A stretch of 32,599 bases of DNA. Source: Bacteroidales bacterium. Its GTDB lineage: Bacteria; Bacteroidota; Bacteroidia; Bacteroidales; UBA932. The notes beneath the pieces are model-generated. The model searched no databases and had not been told where the DNA came from. It saw only the letters and a program-made list of their open reading frames with translations. The position numbers and the translations under genes are program-made. The stretch is from the NCBI GenBank assembly GCA_017551215.1, contig JAFZMA010000149.1, positions 1 to 32,599 of the forward strand, given 5' to 3'. This document shows, piece by piece, positions 31,447 through 32,599 of this stretch (within the stretch, counting starts at the first letter, position 1; the number at the start of each line of letters is the position of its first letter).

Positions 31447-32599
31447 TTAGTTGTAATCTACGTCCATCCAGCACTTCCAGCCTCCGTTGAGTATGTTTCC
31501 GCCTCTCCATTCGGCCTCTCCCATCTGGAAGTCTACCTCGTCGTAATGAGGATAGATCTTGGCCGGGTAGAGCGGAGCCCACAGGCCATATTCGTCGTTA
31601 ACTATGAAGCGGTAGGCATCCAGTCCGCGGCTGAAGAAGAACTTGAGCATCTGCTGGTCATCTGTCAGAACTGCGGTGGTGTCTGCCTTGTCACGGTCTC
31701 CTCCGCTGTAGCCAAAGCTCTGGTCTACAGGAACCCAGCCAACGCCCTCGTAGTAAACTTCTGCCCAGTCGTGCAGGTTCACGTGGCCCGGATGAACCAT
31801 CCATCCGCTCTGCCAGCGAGCCGGAATTCCCTCGTAACGCGCCATGGTCATGAACAGCAGAGATACCTGTCCGCAATCTCCGTGCCCGTTTTTAAGAACG
31901 TACATAGGGATGTTAGGAATGGTGGAGTAATCTCTTGCACCAGCCCAAGGAATGTTCTCGGTTATCCAGCACCAGATTCTCTTTACCTTCTCGTAAGGTT
32001 CCGTTGCTCCGCCTACCAGGCTGTCTGCCAGAGTCTTTATCTTGTCCGTAAAGACTATGTGCCTTTCTCTTTCTGCCGTGTAGGTCTTGTAGATGAGGGA
32101 AGTGGTGTCGTATGGCTTAATCTGGTCCTCAAGCTTTGAGAAGTACTGGTTGTATGAAGTGTAGCTGAGATCGTAACCGGCTTTGAGAGTGTCTTTTCCG
32201 TTGGAAACCATCTCCAGGTACAGACTTCTTCTTGCAGCATCCGGACTGGAAATGATGTAGCCGTTTCCGCGGTAAGCGCCTTCTGCACCAAGGAGCTGTG
32301 ATCCGTCTTCGTAGAAGTTTGCGGCAAGCGTTCCGTCTGTGTTTGCATTTGGCTCAGAGAGGGCTTCCTTTCTGTCTACCTTGATCTTGAAACCTTCTCG
32401 CTTTACGGATACCGCTGCGGACGGGAGTTCCAGATCCTTGTAAATGGAGTTGTAGCCGATGAAAACTCTCTTGAGTTCTATGTCTTTCTGCCTGTCTTTC
32501 TCTTTAGGATAAGGAAGCCACATCCTTACTACTTCTCCAGCAGGAACTGCATCCGGCATCACCCTCATAAGTACGTGGACAGTCATTTTCACGGGATCC
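31447..32599 (-). CDS. Transglutaminase-like protein, 5' end outside the window
   Basis: An open frame reaching the right edge with no start or signal peptide seen, so the N-terminus is missing. At least 381 residues remain. The transglutaminase/protease core is clear, with residue numbers counted from the GTG at 32592: Cys240 in GHGDCGQ, His274 in VNLHDWAEVYYEGVGW and Asp290 in PVDQSFG, the standard catalytic triad. The preceding KRIWCWITENIPWAGARDYS is also typical. Bacterial members act as cysteine proteases, cross-linkers or non-enzymatic domains, and many are exported. The upstream half (about 1-190) looks like a beta-rich domain. It heads the run of minus-strand genes and could share their promoter, which lies outside. 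Confidence 0.88.
   Translation of the reverse strand, partial: DPVKMTVHVLMRVMPDAVPAGEVVRMWLPYPKEKDRQKDIELKRVFIGYNSIYKDLELPSAAVSVKREGFKIKVDRKEALSEPNANTDGTLAANFYEDGSQLLGAEGAYRGNGYIISSPDAARRSLYLEMVSNGKDTLKAGYDLSYTSYNQYFSKLEDQIKPYDTTSLIYKTYTAERERHIVFTDKIKTLADSLVGGATEPYEKVKRIWCWITENIPWAGARDYSTIPNIPMYVLKNGHGDCGQVSLLFMTMARYEGIPARWQSGWMVHPGHVNLHDWAEVYYEGVGWVPVDQSFGYSGGDRDKADTTAVLTDDQQMLKFFFSRGLDAYRFIVNDEYGLWAPLYPAKIYPHYDEVDFQMGEAEWRGGNILNGGWKCWMDVDYN

Overview
The window is a chromosomal piece from a member of the Bacteroidota, probably Bacteroidales. The gene order is a Bacteroidetes-type division and cell wall (dcw) cluster. At least seven start regions carry the phylum's TAnnTTTG -7 promoter element, and the flanks hold many exported proteins and lipoproteins of Bacteroidetes style. 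I cannot name the genus. The right edge ends exactly in a BamHI site (GGATCC), so it may be a cloning junction. I saw no rRNA, tRNA, transposase, phage gene or CRISPR array.

Layout. 1-487 is AT-rich and non-coding, with a + strand terminator and a possible small RNA. 488-1736 (+) encodes an exported protein of unknown function and a small Cys-rich C_GCAxxG_C_C-type protein. 1754-3473 (-) encodes a class A acid phosphatase-like lipoprotein and an exported protein with an LEA-like helical tail. 3600-4157 (+) is a GNAT acetyltransferase. 4180-21435 (-) is one close-packed run: mraZ, rsmH, ftsL, ftsI (with PASTA), murE, mraY, murD, ftsW, a fused murG-murC, ftsQ, ftsA, ftsZ and gltX. 21641-24221 (-) is dnaX-lptB, ending in a strong terminator before the mraZ promoter. 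24302-26317 (+) encodes an M16 peptidase and an O-methyltransferase. 26399-28331 (+) encodes an exported protein, a lipoprotein and a CatA-like acyltransferase. 28445-28942 (+) is a DUF805 membrane protein. 29010-32599 (-) is a five-gene run: transglutaminase-like protein (cut by the window edge), two tandem paralogous exported proteins, a zinc-ribbon membrane protein and a family 2 glycosyltransferase.

How it works together. The central run supplies the cytoplasmic and membrane steps of peptidoglycan synthesis (MurC, MurD, MurE, MraY, MurG), the septal synthase pair FtsW/FtsI, the divisome proteins FtsL, FtsQ, FtsA and FtsZ, and the regulator MraZ. The mraZ promoter is overlapped by an array of about 10-bp repeats that look like MraZ boxes. 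murF, murB, ddl and ftsB are not in the window.

Most notable observations. (1) The octamer TCGCTGAG occurs 15 times on the two strands where about one is expected. It lies in both orientations, in several reading frames and in two intergenic regions, and is always preceded by a purine. This looks like an undescribed DNA-level signal (Chi-like, uptake, segregation or methylation). (2) MurG and MurC are fused into one 840-residue polypeptide. (3) The mraZ operator array is clear. (4) A structured candidate small RNA lies at the left edge.
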